A DNA stretch of 64,000 nucleotides from Planctomycetota bacterium (lineage in GTDB: Bacteria > Planctomycetota > SZUA-567 > H5-PLA8). The notes under the pieces are model-generated. The model did not search any database and was not told the origin of the DNA. It saw only the letters and a program-made list of their open reading frames with translations. The position numbers and the translations under genes were made by a program. This document shows, piece by piece, positions 24,472-34,333 of this stretch (within the stretch, counting starts at the first letter, position 1; every line of letters starts with the position of its first letter). Location: NCBI GenBank assembly GCA_015075375.1, contig JABTUM010000001.1, forward strand, positions 2,351,201 to 2,415,200, in the 5' to 3' direction.

Positions 24472-25254
24472 ATGAAATTCGTGATCGGCGTCGACTGCGA
24501 AGGACCGGCTTGCGTCGTGGGCGCGCCCGGAGGGAGCCTGAACGACAGCCGCAACTTGGACTTCGCGCGCCTGCAGGCCACGCGCGAAGCCGACGCCTGC
24601 GCGAGGGGCCTCTTCGACGCCGGCGCCACGCGCGTCATCGTCTGGGACAACCACGGCGGCAGCCTGAATCTCCATTACGACCTGCTGGACGAACGCTGCG
24701 AGATCGCGTTGGGTGGCGGGTTCGAACACCGCTGGCCGGGGCTGGAGCAAGGCTTTGCCGGGGTCGCTTTCGTGGGCTACCACCCCATGGACAACACCGT
24801 CGACGGCGTGATCTGCCACAGTTTCAGCAGCGCGGCGTTTCAGTGGATCAAGATCAACGGCAAGGAAGCCGGCGAACTGGCCATCGATGCGGCCGTGGCC
24901 GGCGAGTTCGGCGTGCCGCCCGTATTTGTGAGTACCGACGACAAGGGAGTCGCCGAAGCCCAAGCCTTCTTCCCCGGCATTGAAACGGTCACCACCAAAA
25001 TCGGGCTGGGCTGGAACGGCGCGGTCAGCAAAAGCCCCAAGCGCGCGATCAAGGAAATCTACGAAGGCGCCAAGCGCGCCGCGCAACGCGCGAAAGAGAT
25101 GAAGCCCTTCCGCTTCGGCTCCCCGATCACCATTACCATGCGTTACAAACGCATCGAAGCCGCTCAAGCCGCAAGCCGCAATAAGACCGGCTGGACGCGC
25201 ATCGATCCTTACACCGTCGAAAAGACCGTCGAGCGGGTCTCCGACCACTGGTAG
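24472..25254 (+). CDS. M55 family zinc D-aminopeptidase (DppA-like)
   Basis: Removes N-terminal D-amino acids from peptides, usually scavenging peptidoglycan fragments. The zinc and catalytic residues align with DppA by position and motif: D8 and E10 in VDCEG, H61 in WDNHGG, H104 in VGYHPMD and H116 in ICHSFSS, with the NGKEAGELA helix following. The length of ~260 residues is typical. Start ATG 24472 has GGGAGA about 6 bases upstream; a longer frame reaching 24409 lacks support. It follows the secreted HEAT-like gene on the same strand with an 80-base gap. No oligopeptide transporter genes adjoin it. Confidence 0.92.
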   Translation: MKFVIGVDCEGPACVVGAPGGSLNDSRNLDFARLQATREADACARGLFDAGATRVIVWDNHGGSLNLHYDLLDERCEIALGGGFEHRWPGLEQGFAGVAFVGYHPMDNTVDGVICHSFSSAAFQWIKINGKEAGELAIDAAVAGEFGVPPVFVSTDDKGVAEAQAFFPGIETVTTKIGLGWNGAVSKSPKRAIKEIYEGAKRAAQRAKEMKPFRFGSPITITMRYKRIEAAQAASRNKTGWTRIDPYTVEKTVERVSDHW

Positions 25255-25396
25255 CCCGCGCTTCGACCGGACGGACCGCCGACCTCCGGGGACTTCCGGC
25301 CAAAAGAAAAGACCTCATTCCAGGTAAATCGAAGGCGCAGGGTTGAGCCCGCGCGGGTTACGCGCAAGAATGGCTCCAGCACTGGAGGGCCGCGCC

Positions 25397-25750
25397 ATGT
25401 TTCATCCCACCTTTCCGGATCCGCAGTCGGGCTTGAATTCCAACTTTGGAGCCAAGCCCGGTGAGCCGGTCAAACGCAGCGAAGATCTGGCGCGACTCGA
25501 ACATGACGTCGAGCGGTTGCTGATGATCAGCGAGGCGCTGTGGGAAATCTTGAAGCAGCATCACGGCTATTCGGACGATGACCTCATGAGGCGCGTGGCG
25601 CAAATCGACCTGAAAGACGGCAAATTGGACGGTAAGGTCGCGAAGACTCAGCCGGTTCAATGTCCAAGGTGTACTCGCACGATCAACAGACGGCATTCGA
25701 TCTGCATCTATTGCGGAGAGCAAATCGTGCAGCATCCGTTCCAGCGCTGA
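25397..25750 (+). CDS. Small zinc-ribbon protein
   Basis: 117 residues. A charged helical middle (DLARLEHDVERLLMISEALWEIL) is followed by a C-terminal four-cysteine ribbon, CPRC then CIYCG. Start ATG 25397 is well supported by GGAGGG at a spacing of 7. The helix may mediate oligomerisation and the ribbon may bind zinc; no function is known. It lies just upstream of the polysaccharide locus but does not look like part of it. Confidence 0.7.
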   Translation: MFHPTFPDPQSGLNSNFGAKPGEPVKRSEDLARLEHDVERLLMISEALWEILKQHHGYSDDDLMRRVAQIDLKDGKLDGKVAKTQPVQCPRCTRTINRRHSICIYCGEQIVQHPFQR

Positions 25751-25875
25751 TGGCCAAATCCCGGAAAGGCTGAGCGGAAGGAGTTATGCGCACAGGGTAG
25801 GAAAAAGACCGCGATTCGAGTAAGATCCCTGTGTGCAGGCAAGTCGGATTTTGCATCGCGTTCGGTTGGCATTTC

Positions 25876-27411
25876 ATGGATTGGTTTTCGGGCCAACGCA
25901 CTTTCATCGGCATGCTCCTGACGGGTTGCCTGATCACCTTGGTGGCGACACCTTGGGTGATTCGCTTGGCGTGGCTATGCAAGGCGCTGGACGACCCGGG
26001 TGTGCGCAAAGTCCACGCGCGCGTGAAGCCGCGCTGGGGCGGGCTGGCGCTCTTCCTGGGGACTTGGCTGCCGGTGGCGATGCTGGCGTTCTGGCGCAAC
26101 GACGTCACCTTCAGACTGACCGGCAACGCGCTGGAAATCGCGCTCATCTGCTTCAGCGGCTTCGCGATGCTGATCCTGGGCATGCTGGACGACCGCTTCG
26201 GCCTTCGTTCACGCTGGAAGTTGGCTGCTCAGATTCCGGTTGCGATCGCGGTAGTGTACTGCGGCATTACGATTACCCGGATCTCCGTGCCTTTCTTGGG
26301 CGTAGTGGAACTGGGCGGCTGGGGTTCGATCCTCGCGGTGCTCTGGATCGTCGGCATTACAAATGCGCTTAATCTGATCGACGGCCTGGACGGGCTCGCG
26401 GCGGGGGTGGCCTTCTTCGTTGCCGCGACCAATGCGGTGATCGCCGTGTACACGACCAACGACGTGCTGGCGGTGGTCATGTGCGCGCTTGCGGGAAGCT
26501 GCCTGGGCTTTCTGCGCTACAACTTCGCGCCCGCCAAAATTTTCCTCGGCGATGCCGGCAGCCTGTTCATCGGAATGACCTTGGCGGTGACGAGCCTGGC
26601 GGCGAATGCCAAAAGCACGGTTACCATGTCACTCCTGATTCCCGTGGTCGTTTTAGGATACCCGGTTTTAGATACTTTTTTGGCGATTGCCAGGCGCGCG
26701 GTGCGCGGAAAGCCGATCTTCTCTTCCGACCGAGCGCATATTCACCACCGTCTGCTTGCCGCGGGACTCGATCACCGCCGCGCGAGCATGCTGCTGTACG
26801 GTTTATGTCTGCTGCTGAGTGTCCTGGGGCTGGCGGTGTTGTGGCAGAATCACGTGGTCATTTTCGCCGCCATGGTCATCCTGTTGGGGGTGCTGTTCGT
26901 GGGCGCTCGCGCGCTTGGGTATTTCGAGCGTTTCGCCGTGCGCAATCTCGTCATGGAGCGGCCGTTGTACCGCATCGCCAATCTAGCCGCACAACTGGCG
27001 ATGGCGAAACTGGATGCTTCCAATAGTCCCGGCGAAGCTTTTCGCGCGCTCCAAGGCTTAGGTGAGGAATTCAAACTTGCGGAGGTGCGACTCTGGTGCC
27101 GCGGCGAACAATTCCGGCATGCTTTTTCGGAAGCGATGCGTGAGCGTCCGGATGGCACGAACGAACCGGCGGTTGGGGAGATTCGCCTCCAGTCCACCGG
27201 CGGCGGAATCGGAGTGACTTTGAGCATGTCGGCGGAATGGTCGACGGACGACTTGGCCGTGGAACATCGCGGGCTGTTGCAGGAAGTCGCTCAAGCGACC
27301 TTGGCGCGGCTGCAGCAGTTGCCGAGCGATTCGTCCGAGCAACCCGATCGCGACCGAAAGCTCGAAGACGCGGCTCTGGATGCCGCACGGGCGGGCGGAG
27401 AGCACGCATGA
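25876..27411 (+). CDS. wecA: Polyprenyl-phosphate N-acetylhexosamine-1-phosphate transferase (WecA/TagO type)
   Basis: Starts the polysaccharide by moving a sugar-1-phosphate from the UDP-sugar to undecaprenyl phosphate on the inner face of the membrane. About ten membrane spans are visible, with the family's motifs [34 protein letters not shown] and the His-rich HIHHRLL loop. Unlike most members, it has a soluble C-terminal tail of ~150 residues with no recognised motif. I start at ATG 25876, just before the first span; GTG 25831 is an alternative. Its stop overlaps the start of wecB (ATGA), so it heads the operon. Confidence 0.92.
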   Translation: MDWFSGQRTFIGMLLTGCLITLVATPWVIRLAWLCKALDDPGVRKVHARVKPRWGGLALFLGTWLPVAMLAFWRNDVTFRLTGNALEIALICFSGFAMLILGMLDDRFGLRSRWKLAAQIPVAIAVVYCGITITRISVPFLGVVELGGWGSILAVLWIVGITNALNLIDGLDGLAAGVAFFVAATNAVIAVYTTNDVLAVVMCALAGSCLGFLRYNFAPAKIFLGDAGSLFIGMTLAVTSLAANAKSTVTMSLLIPVVVLGYPVLDTFLAIARRAVRGKPIFSSDRAHIHHRLLAAGLDHRRASMLLYGLCLLLSVLGLAVLWQNHVVIFAAMVILLGVLFVGARALGYFERFAVRNLVMERPLYRIANLAAQLAMAKLDASNSPGEAFRALQGLGEEFKLAEVRLWCRGEQFRHAFSEAMRERPDGTNEPAVGEIRLQSTGGGIGVTLSMSAEWSTDDLAVEHRGLLQEVAQATLARLQQLPSDSSEQPDRDRKLEDAALDAARAGGEHA

Positions 27412-28541
27412 AGCGCGTGACACTCATCTTTGGAACGCGGCCAGAAGCGATCAAGATGGCGCCGCTGGCGCTCGCTCTACGCGGCGACTCGCGATTCGAC
27501 GCGCGAGTCTGCGTCACGGCACAGCACCGCGAGATGCTCGACCAGGTGCTCGAAGTATTCGGCATTCGCCCCGACGCAGATTTAAATCTGATGCGGCCTG
27601 GCCAAACCCTGGCCGGCCTCACGGCGCGCGCCTTGGACGCGTTGGATGCCTACCTGGACGCCGAGCGCCCTGACTTGGTGCTGGTGCAAGGCGATACGAC
27701 CACGGTGCTCAGCGCAACGCTGGCGGCGTTCTACCGGCGCATCCCCGTGGGGCATGTCGAAGCCGGATTGCGTACGGGAGACTTGCAGGCGCCGTGGCCC
27801 GAGGAGGCCAATCGCGTCCTGACGTCGCGTTTGGCGGAATTGCACTTCGCTCCGACGACACGGGCAAAGGCGAATCTGCTGCGCGAAGGCGTGCCTGAAG
27901 CAAATATCTTCGTGACGGGCAATACGGTGATCGATGCTCTGTTCATTGCGCGAGAACGCGTTCGGCGCGAGCGTCCTGAGATCCCGGGGCTGCCTCCTGA
28001 AGCGCTGGAGGGCGCCGCGCCGCTCTTACTGGTAACCGGACATCGGCGCGAGAATTTCGGGGCCGGATTCGAGTCGATCTGCCGAGCGCTGGCGAAGCTG
28101 GCCACGGATTTTCCGCACGCGCGATTCGTCTATCCGGTGCATTTGAATCCTAACGTGCGCGAGCCCGTACAACGCATTCTGGGAAACGGAGCCTTTCCGA
28201 ACGTTTGGTTGATCGAACCGCTGGCCTACTTGCCTTTCGTAGCGCTGATGGACCGCTCGACGGCGATCCTCACCGATTCGGGCGGCGTACAGGAAGAGGC
28301 GCCTAGTTTGGGCAAGCCCGTTCTGGTGATGCGCGATACTACCGAACGGCCCGAAGCGGTGGATGCGGGCACCGTGAAGCTGGTGGGTACGGACTTCGAC
28401 CGTATCGTCGAGGAGACGGCGCTGCTTTTGAGTAATGCGCCGGCGCGCGAAGCCATGGCGCGCGCGCATAATCCGTACGGCGACGGCTTGGCGACGGGAC
28501 GCATCGTGGAAGCCTGTGCGTCGTTTCTGGCCTCGCGATAA
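27408..28541 (+). CDS. wecB: UDP-N-acetylglucosamine 2-epimerase (non-hydrolysing)
   Basis: Interconverts UDP-GlcNAc and UDP-ManNAc. Conserved segments include the N-terminal [31 protein letters not shown] and [11 protein letters not shown], the last forming the UDP-binding loop. The length of 377 residues is as expected. The start overlaps the wecA stop by four bases, with GGAG 7 bases upstream. Together with the wecC gene at the far end of this locus it would provide UDP-ManNAcA, as in enterobacterial common antigen and many capsules. Confidence 0.96.
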   Translation: MKRVTLIFGTRPEAIKMAPLALALRGDSRFDARVCVTAQHREMLDQVLEVFGIRPDADLNLMRPGQTLAGLTARALDALDAYLDAERPDLVLVQGDTTTVLSATLAAFYRRIPVGHVEAGLRTGDLQAPWPEEANRVLTSRLAELHFAPTTRAKANLLREGVPEANIFVTGNTVIDALFIARERVRRERPEIPGLPPEALEGAAPLLLVTGHRRENFGAGFESICRALAKLATDFPHARFVYPVHLNPNVREPVQRILGNGAFPNVWLIEPLAYLPFVALMDRSTAILTDSGGVQEEAPSLGKPVLVMRDTTERPEAVDAGTVKLVGTDFDRIVEETALLLSNAPAREAMARAHNPYGDGLATGRIVEACASFLASR

Positions 28542-28547
28542 AGGCGC

Positions 28548-29927
28548 ATGGCGATGGAGCAACTCGATACGTTGCTGCTGCTGGTGCTCGCATCGCTGTT
28601 CGGTCTCTTCCCCGTTTTGGCGTGGCTGTTTCGTCCCTATGCGGCATTCACCTTCGAAGTCTACGTAGCCGCAACGGTATGGGCGCTCTATTTTCCCGCC
28701 CTGTTCATCGAAGCGACGTCGGGGCTCTGGCGCTTCTCGGTTCAGCGCACCGAATACATCGCGCTCTTCGTGTTCGGCTGTAACGCGTGCTGGATGATAG
28801 GCAGCGTTCTCCTGCCCATAATTATGAAGCGGGGGACGAGGCCCCCGGCGCCGCCCCCGTCCGCGGACGATCAGGATCTTCGCACCTGCCGTCGAGCGAT
28901 CATGGGCCTGCTGGCGCTGGGCTTCTTGGGGTTCGTGATGCAGGTGTACGCGCTTCCTGGAGGGCTTGAGGCTACCAGCCTGAGTCGAGTGGAAGTGCTG
29001 GGTTCCAAGCATGCCATGCTGCAGTTGATAGGTACTTACCTGTTTATCTGCACGCACTTGGCCTTGGTCGCGGTTGGGCTTTTGCGCAAGCGGATGGGAT
29101 CGCTGTATTGGATTAGCGTGGTGATTGCAGGCTTGATGTGCGTGGGTCTGCACCTCGTCTATCGCTCACGGACTCAATTGCTCGCGTTCATCGTGTTGCT
29201 GGCGATTCCTTACATTCAGACCCATTGCACCACGCGGCTGCGCAAACTGACGATCTGTCTGGCGCTTGGGGCAGCGCTTTTCTGGTTCGCGGCGACAGCG
29301 CAAGTTGCACGCGGTTCTATTCAGAGCGGGCGAGATGCATTCGCGGGGGCCGTCACCCGGCTCAGCGCGGAAGAATTGATCGATCACAGCCTGCGTAAGA
29401 GCGACCTGGGAAACGTTCGCTACTTTTACGACGCGCTGGAGTGCTTTCCTCACGGCCATCCATTCCTATGGGGCAGTTCGTACTACGCTTGGATTCTGAT
29501 GCCGATACCGCGTTCTTGGATCTCCTTCAAGCCATCGGATACGCAGGTGCTGTTCTGCCAGGAAGTGGATCCGGCGATGGCGCAGTACGGTGGCACCATT
29601 CCACCAACCATATACGGAGATGCATACATCAATTTCGGCTCGCTGGGCGTACTGGTCTTTCTATTTTGGGGCATGCTGGCGCGATCGTGGTCACGCTTTG
29701 GCGATTCGCACGATCCGAAAACCTGGGCCAGCTTGGCGGCGCTGGCGGTTGCGGGGCCGCATTTCGCGCGCGGCGGCTTCAGTAATGCCATGTGCCTCAG
29801 CCTGGCGGCGTTCGTGCTGGCGTGGGTGTTGCATACGCTCGCGCGGCCCAGCCTGCGCGCGCAACTGATGTCCGCGGCGGCAGGGGGAAGGCCGGTTTCG
29901 CCCTTGCCCCCGGTCAGAGGCGGCTAG
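28548..29927 (+). CDS. Polysaccharide polymerase-like membrane protein (Wzy-like)
   Basis: 459 residues with about ten to twelve hydrophobic spans and a large polar loop near residues 265-350. There is no strict sequence motif, as is normal for Wzy polymerases; the call rests on topology and on position between wecB and the flippase. The SYYAWILMPIPRSW and later AMAQYGGTIPPTIYGD regions resemble the oligosaccharide repeat-unit polymerase group. Start ATG 28548, with ATG 28554 better spaced from AAGG. Six bases separate it from wecB. An O-antigen ligase-like role is the main alternative. Confidence 0.75.
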   Translation: MAMEQLDTLLLLVLASLFGLFPVLAWLFRPYAAFTFEVYVAATVWALYFPALFIEATSGLWRFSVQRTEYIALFVFGCNACWMIGSVLLPIIMKRGTRPPAPPPSADDQDLRTCRRAIMGLLALGFLGFVMQVYALPGGLEATSLSRVEVLGSKHAMLQLIGTYLFICTHLALVAVGLLRKRMGSLYWISVVIAGLMCVGLHLVYRSRTQLLAFIVLLAIPYIQTHCTTRLRKLTICLALGAALFWFAATAQVARGSIQSGRDAFAGAVTRLSAEELIDHSLRKSDLGNVRYFYDALECFPHGHPFLWGSSYYAWILMPIPRSWISFKPSDTQVLFCQEVDPAMAQYGGTIPPTIYGDAYINFGSLGVLVFLFWGMLARSWSRFGDSHDPKTWASLAALAVAGPHFARGGFSNAMCLSLAAFVLAWVLHTLARPSLRAQLMSAAAGGRPVSPLPPVRGG

Positions 29928-29935
29928 CGCGTCGC

Positions 29936-31369
29936 GTGGGCAAAACCATCGCCGATTATGCGTACGGCGCGCTGAGCCTCGCGGCCACGCGGTTGGGCGG
30001 CTTCCTGCTTGGGATGCTTTGCGCCCACCGGCTTTCGAGCGAAGCCTTGGGCTTGTACGGCCTCTTTCGCAGCAACCTTGATTTCCTGATCAACACCTCA
30101 ACCTCCCCGCTCACGCAGCTCATTTCTCGGGATGTGGCGCGCGCCGAGGGCCGCGGCTCTGGCGCTTGGCCTGCGGCCTTGAAACTCGCGCTTCCGGTGG
30201 TGGGCGCCTTTCTAGCTGCAGTAGGCGGATTATGGTGGGCGTTGGCTGCAGGATACGTGCCCGGATTGCAGGCATCGGAGGCGTTATCGCCGGTGCTGCT
30301 GCCGGGTCTGGGCGTGATCTGGCTGGCGCAGGCGGCGCTCTTGCTGGACGGAGCCATGCGCGGATTGGGTTTATTTCGCGCGCGGGTAGTCTGCGCACTA
30401 GGGCAGTCCATGGTCGTAGTGGTCGCGGCTTGGTTCCTGCTCGAGCCTTTCGAAGTAATGGGCGTGGCGTATGCAATGCTCGCCGGTTTCGGCGTGCTCT
30501 TCGCGAGTTCAGCGTATGTGCTGATCCGCGCCTATAAAACCGCGAACCACGTTTCCAAGGAGAACGCTACTGCAGCGAGCGGAGCTTGGGGCCTTGCGAT
30601 TCCTATCCTGGCGGCAGGCGCCTTACAAGCCGCCGTCGTACCGTGGGTGAACAACCGACTGGCCGCGGGACCGGGAGGATGGATCGAAACGGGCGACTTC
30701 TTCCGCTGTTGGTGGCTTTACTCGTTGGCCATTCTGCCCGCAGGAATCTTCGGGACAGTGTTCCTGACGTACGCATCGCGCGCCAGTTCGGAGGAGGCCG
30801 AACGCTTCTGGAGCCAGGCCTTCAAGCATCTGAGGGCCGCGCTCCTCGCTACGTGGCTCACGGCGGTGCCGCTGCTGGTCTTGGCGCCGTGGATCTTAAA
30901 GTGGGCCATGAACCGAGAGGACGAATGGGTAACACGCGGCGCGTTGATCATGATCGTGTGCGGAGCCACTCGAAGCGTGGCTGTGTTTTTCAATCAGGTA
31001 TACGTAGCTCAAGGCCGCTCGTGGGCCTACCTGCTCTGCAATGCGACGATGGCTGGAATAACCGCGGGGCTGTGCGTGGCACTGGGAAGCGCCTGGGGCG
31101 CGATCGGGGTATGCGCAGCGTATCTGGGCGGGCACGCGGCAGGGATCCTGGCCATGGTCTATTGCGCACGAAAGGACCTGCCCCGCTCCCTAGCCGCGCA
31201 AGTACGCAGCCTGTTTTACAGGTGCTGCGCCGCGTTCTTGGGGTTGTTTGCGATAAGCGTAGTTTATCCACGACCTTGGGCGCTGGGCCTTGCGGGCGTG
31301 GCGATTTTGATCTTGTTCAAAGACGGATGGCCGCTGCTCAAGCCCGGCGCGCGTACGAAAGCGAGGTAA
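29936..31369 (+). CDS. Polysaccharide flippase-like protein (Wzx/MOP family)
   Basis: Expected to flip lipid-linked repeat units across the membrane. About 477 residues with roughly twelve hydrophobic spans. The N-terminal KTIADYAYGALSLAATRLGGF matches the amphipathic opening of this family, and charged residues punctuate the first spans (LDFLINTSTSPLTQLISRDVARAE). I choose GTG 29936 because the first helix begins there and the preceding gene stops at 29927; a longer frame to 29792 would overlap that gene. It follows in the same operon. Confidence 0.8.
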   Translation: MGKTIADYAYGALSLAATRLGGFLLGMLCAHRLSSEALGLYGLFRSNLDFLINTSTSPLTQLISRDVARAEGRGSGAWPAALKLALPVVGAFLAAVGGLWWALAAGYVPGLQASEALSPVLLPGLGVIWLAQAALLLDGAMRGLGLFRARVVCALGQSMVVVVAAWFLLEPFEVMGVAYAMLAGFGVLFASSAYVLIRAYKTANHVSKENATAASGAWGLAIPILAAGALQAAVVPWVNNRLAAGPGGWIETGDFFRCWWLYSLAILPAGIFGTVFLTYASRASSEEAERFWSQAFKHLRAALLATWLTAVPLLVLAPWILKWAMNREDEWVTRGALIMIVCGATRSVAVFFNQVYVAQGRSWAYLLCNATMAGITAGLCVALGSAWGAIGVCAAYLGGHAAGILAMVYCARKDLPRSLAAQVRSLFYRCCAAFLGLFAISVVYPRPWALGLAGVAILILFKDGWPLLKPGARTKAR

Positions 31370-31378
31370 ACTGCGGCG

Positions 31379-32509
31379 ATGAAGATCGTGTTCGTGACGC
31401 GCATGCTGGCTGCCTACCGCGCTCCGGTTTACGAGCGCTGCCTTGCTCTGGGGCATGATGTATGCGTGGTCCATTTCGAGAATCGCGCGTATTCAAAGGT
31501 CAAGCCGCCGTCAGAGACTCCCTTTCGCGCGCTCGCGTTTCGCAATTGGCTTCCCGTATTTCTGGAGCGGCGCGGCTATTTTTTCAGCCCAATTCTACCG
31601 TTTGCCGCTGCTCGGGAACGGGGTTCGCATTACGTGCTGGAAGGTGAATCCAATTTGTTGGTTAACCTGCTGCTCGTGCCCCTGTTGAGCGTGCGCGGTT
31701 GCCGCTTCGTCTGGTGGTCGCTGGGCGCGCTGCCCGGCAAAGCGCTCACGCTGAGGCGGAGACTGATGCAACCGTTGGTCCATTGCATTCTCAGTCGAGC
31801 CGAGGCCGTGGCCTGCTACAGCAGATTCGGGCGGGATTATTATGCAGGCTTGGGAATTTCGGAATCCAAATTGCGCGTAGCCTATAATGCGCTTGGTCCT
31901 GCTGTCGTATACCGCGACTTGGATGAGAATCGGGCCAAGTCGAACGCTTGGGTAGCTCAGCAAGGCTGGGATGATCGTCTGCGGATTACGTACATTGGAG
32001 CCATCGTTTCGGAGAAGCGGCCGGAATTGCTCATTGAAGCAGCGGCAGAATTTCAGAAGCGAAGCAATCGTAAACTCGGCCTATGCTTTGTAGGTGAAGG
32101 CGCGGCCGTGGAAGCCTGCCGGGAACTTGCTCGGCAATGGGAAGTTGATGCTTGCTTTGTGGGTCGTCAAGACCGCTGGGCCGCGACCTACATCCTGGCC
32201 GGGCATGCAGTCGCGATACCTGGACTGGGCGGCCTTGCAATCAATCACGCGATGATGCTCGGGCGCCCGGTCATTTGCGGTCCAGCAGACGGCACCGAAA
32301 GGGACTTGGTACTCGACGGGGAAACCGGCTGCTTCCTGGCCGCGATGGACAAAGACCATTTGGCGGAAGCGCTGCTGAAATTTGAAGCGGAGCGCGAAGG
32401 GTTAGCTGCTATGGGTGAACGCGCCAAAGCACATGTCGACCGCGTGGCCAGCCTCGATGGCTTGGTCGCGGCCTTGATTGAAACAAATACCTTTTCAAAA
32501 AAGGCGTAA
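31379..32509 (+). CDS. Glycosyltransferase, GT4-like
   Basis: 376 residues with a GT-B fold layout. The N-terminal Rossmann half opens MKIVFVTRMLAAYRAPVYE. The C-terminal half has the donor-site pattern ITYIGAIVSEKRPELLIEA, LCFVGEGAAVE, and GLGGLAINHAMMLGRPVICG, with the acidic TERDLV near the UDP-binding region. Donor and acceptor sugars are unknown. It lies ten bases after the flippase. GC content falls noticeably from about the second half of this gene onward. Confidence 0.85.
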   Translation: MKIVFVTRMLAAYRAPVYERCLALGHDVCVVHFENRAYSKVKPPSETPFRALAFRNWLPVFLERRGYFFSPILPFAAARERGSHYVLEGESNLLVNLLLVPLLSVRGCRFVWWSLGALPGKALTLRRRLMQPLVHCILSRAEAVACYSRFGRDYYAGLGISESKLRVAYNALGPAVVYRDLDENRAKSNAWVAQQGWDDRLRITYIGAIVSEKRPELLIEAAAEFQKRSNRKLGLCFVGEGAAVEACRELARQWEVDACFVGRQDRWAATYILAGHAVAIPGLGGLAINHAMMLGRPVICGPADGTERDLVLDGETGCFLAAMDKDHLAEALLKFEAEREGLAAMGERAKAHVDRVASLDGLVAALIETNTFSKKA

Positions 32510-32520
32510 GGAGTCGTCAT

Positions 32521-33171
32521 TTGGCACTGTGCGAGCGGGTAAGCTTTCTGAAAGACCTCTGCCGCGGACGCCGCGTGCTGCATTTAGGTTGTGCAGATTG
32601 GCCCTATACGAAAGAACGATTGGCGTCTGGTAGACTCCTTCATTCCGCCATTGAATCAGTGGCAAAAAGCCAAATTGGTGTCGATCTTTCCCAGGAAGGT
32701 GTTGAGTTGTTGCGCAAATTCGCGCCGGCCTGGGATGTTCGTTGTGTAGACGCCAATTCGTTCGTCCCCGATTTCGAATATGATATCATTTTGTGTTCGG
32801 AATTAATCGAACACATGGAGAATCCAGGGCTCCTTCTCCGCAGCATTCGAAAGTGGGCTCACTGCAATTCACAGCTTGTACTGACAACACCAAATGCATA
32901 CGCCTTAAAGGCTTCCCTGCGCGCTTTAGCAGGAAGGGAGTTTTGTCATCCCGATCACACTGTTGTTTTTAGTTCAAAAACACTGCAACAATTGCTCAAG
33001 AAATGCGGTTGGGACACCACGCAAACGGCTTATTATCACTTGTCAGGACATTCAACCATCTCGCGCATGCTATCGGGAACTGTCTGGCTTCTGAACTTCA
33101 TATGTTCAGATCGGATGGGTGACGGCCTGATTGTAGTAGCGCGCACTGACAACCCCGGTCCGGAGGCATAA
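32521..33171 (+). CDS. Class I SAM-dependent methyltransferase
   Basis: 216 residues. VLHLGCADWP is the SAM-binding glycine loop, IGVDLSQEGVELL the acidic second strand, YDIILCSELIEHMENPG the motif before the catalytic region, and QLVLTTPNAYALKA a later strand typical of sugar or ubiquinone-type O-methyltransferases. In a polysaccharide locus it may methylate a repeat-unit sugar. The TTG start is supported by AAGGAG at a spacing of 7. GC is about 50%, markedly below the flanks. Confidence 0.85.
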   Translation: MALCERVSFLKDLCRGRRVLHLGCADWPYTKERLASGRLLHSAIESVAKSQIGVDLSQEGVELLRKFAPAWDVRCVDANSFVPDFEYDIILCSELIEHMENPGLLLRSIRKWAHCNSQLVLTTPNAYALKASLRALAGREFCHPDHTVVFSSKTLQQLLKKCGWDTTQTAYYHLSGHSTISRMLSGTVWLLNFICSDRMGDGLIVVARTDNPGPEA

Positions 33172-33181
33172 GACTCAATCC

Positions 33182-34330
33182 ATGCCTCGTGTTCTGATAG
33201 ATGCAGCTCAAGTCGTAGTAGGCGGCGGCATTCAAGTCGCGCTTGCGTTGCTGGAACATGCCTCCAAATCGACCGAGATGGAATTCCACGCCGCGACATC
33301 CTCTGAGGTGAAGGCTCAGATGCCTGACGCCACGTGCGATGCGTTGGCCAGTATCCACGCTTTGCCCAATCAAAGTTCCGCCCTGAGACGGATTCGCGAC
33401 ATCAGCATTAGATTGCCTCACATTGCGAAGGAAGTTAAACCGGACTTGGTGTTTACGGTATTCGGACCACCCTATTGGAGATTCGACGGACCCCATATTT
33501 CGGGATTCGCGCTACCCAAGCTGATCTATCCAGTCGAGCACTACCTAAACGAAGTCTGGCCTTGGACGAAGGCCGCGGCATGTCTTACCAACGCACTGAA
33601 AGCCTGGGCTTGCCGGCAGGCAGACGCCTGGATTGCCGAGACAGACACGGTCCGCAAGCGCATGCATGAGTATTTGGGGTTTCCACTGGATCGAATTGAA
33701 GTAGTACGCAACTCCTACAGCACTAGCTTTGCTCGCAGCTTGTCAAATTCGCGGCCGCAGGAACCAACAGCAGTTTGGACTATTCTGGTTCCTTCTGCTT
33801 ACTATTCGCATAAAGATTTGGAACGAGTGCCGGAAACCGCACGCTTGCTGCAGGATGCCGGTCAGGAAAACTTTTTATTTCGCTTTACGATTCCCAAGGA
33901 ATCATCGAATTGGGGTGCGATCAAAGGCATGGCGTTGGACTTTGGCGTAGGTGATCGACTCTATACGGTAGGGGCTATACCTCATGAGCGATTCTCAGAG
34001 TTGTACCTCTCGTCGGATGTCGTATTCCTTCCTACACTTCTGGAATGTTCGACGGCCGTCTATCCTGAAGCTTTCTTAGCCGAGAAGCCATTAGTGACGA
34101 CCGATCTTGACTTTGCTCGTGAATTGTGCGGACATGGTGCCCTATTCTTTGAGCCGCGCTCGGCGGTTGATGCTGCAAGGGCGTTGATGGAGGTTCGATC
34201 GTCTGCAAGCACTCGAGCGAGATTGATTGAAGGCGGGAAAAAGGCTCTAAGGCAAAATTATCCGTCTCCTGAGGAAAAGTGGAGAGAGCAAGTGAGCGTA
34301 ATGAAGAAGTTCTTGAAAGGGAAAGGCTGA
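33182..34330 (+). CDS. Glycosyltransferase, GT4-like
   Basis: 382 residues. The C-terminal half shows the GT4 signature: WTILVPSAYYSHKDLERVPE, a conserved loop RLYTVGAIPHERFSELYLSSDVVFLP and LLECSTAVYPEAFLAEKPLVTTD, which fits the E-x7-E donor-binding pattern. The N-terminus (MPRVLIDAAQVVVGGGIQVAL) is the Rossmann start. It belongs to the low-GC centre of the locus. A GGAGG lies 15 bases upstream, rather far. The specific sugar is unknown. Confidence 0.85.
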   Translation: MPRVLIDAAQVVVGGGIQVALALLEHASKSTEMEFHAATSSEVKAQMPDATCDALASIHALPNQSSALRRIRDISIRLPHIAKEVKPDLVFTVFGPPYWRFDGPHISGFALPKLIYPVEHYLNEVWPWTKAAACLTNALKAWACRQADAWIAETDTVRKRMHEYLGFPLDRIEVVRNSYSTSFARSLSNSRPQEPTAVWTILVPSAYYSHKDLERVPETARLLQDAGQENFLFRFTIPKESSNWGAIKGMALDFGVGDRLYTVGAIPHERFSELYLSSDVVFLPTLLECSTAVYPEAFLAEKPLVTTDLDFARELCGHGALFFEPRSAVDAARALMEVRSSASTRARLIEGGKKALRQNYPSPEEKWREQVSVMKKFLKGKG

Positions 34331-34333
34331 CCA

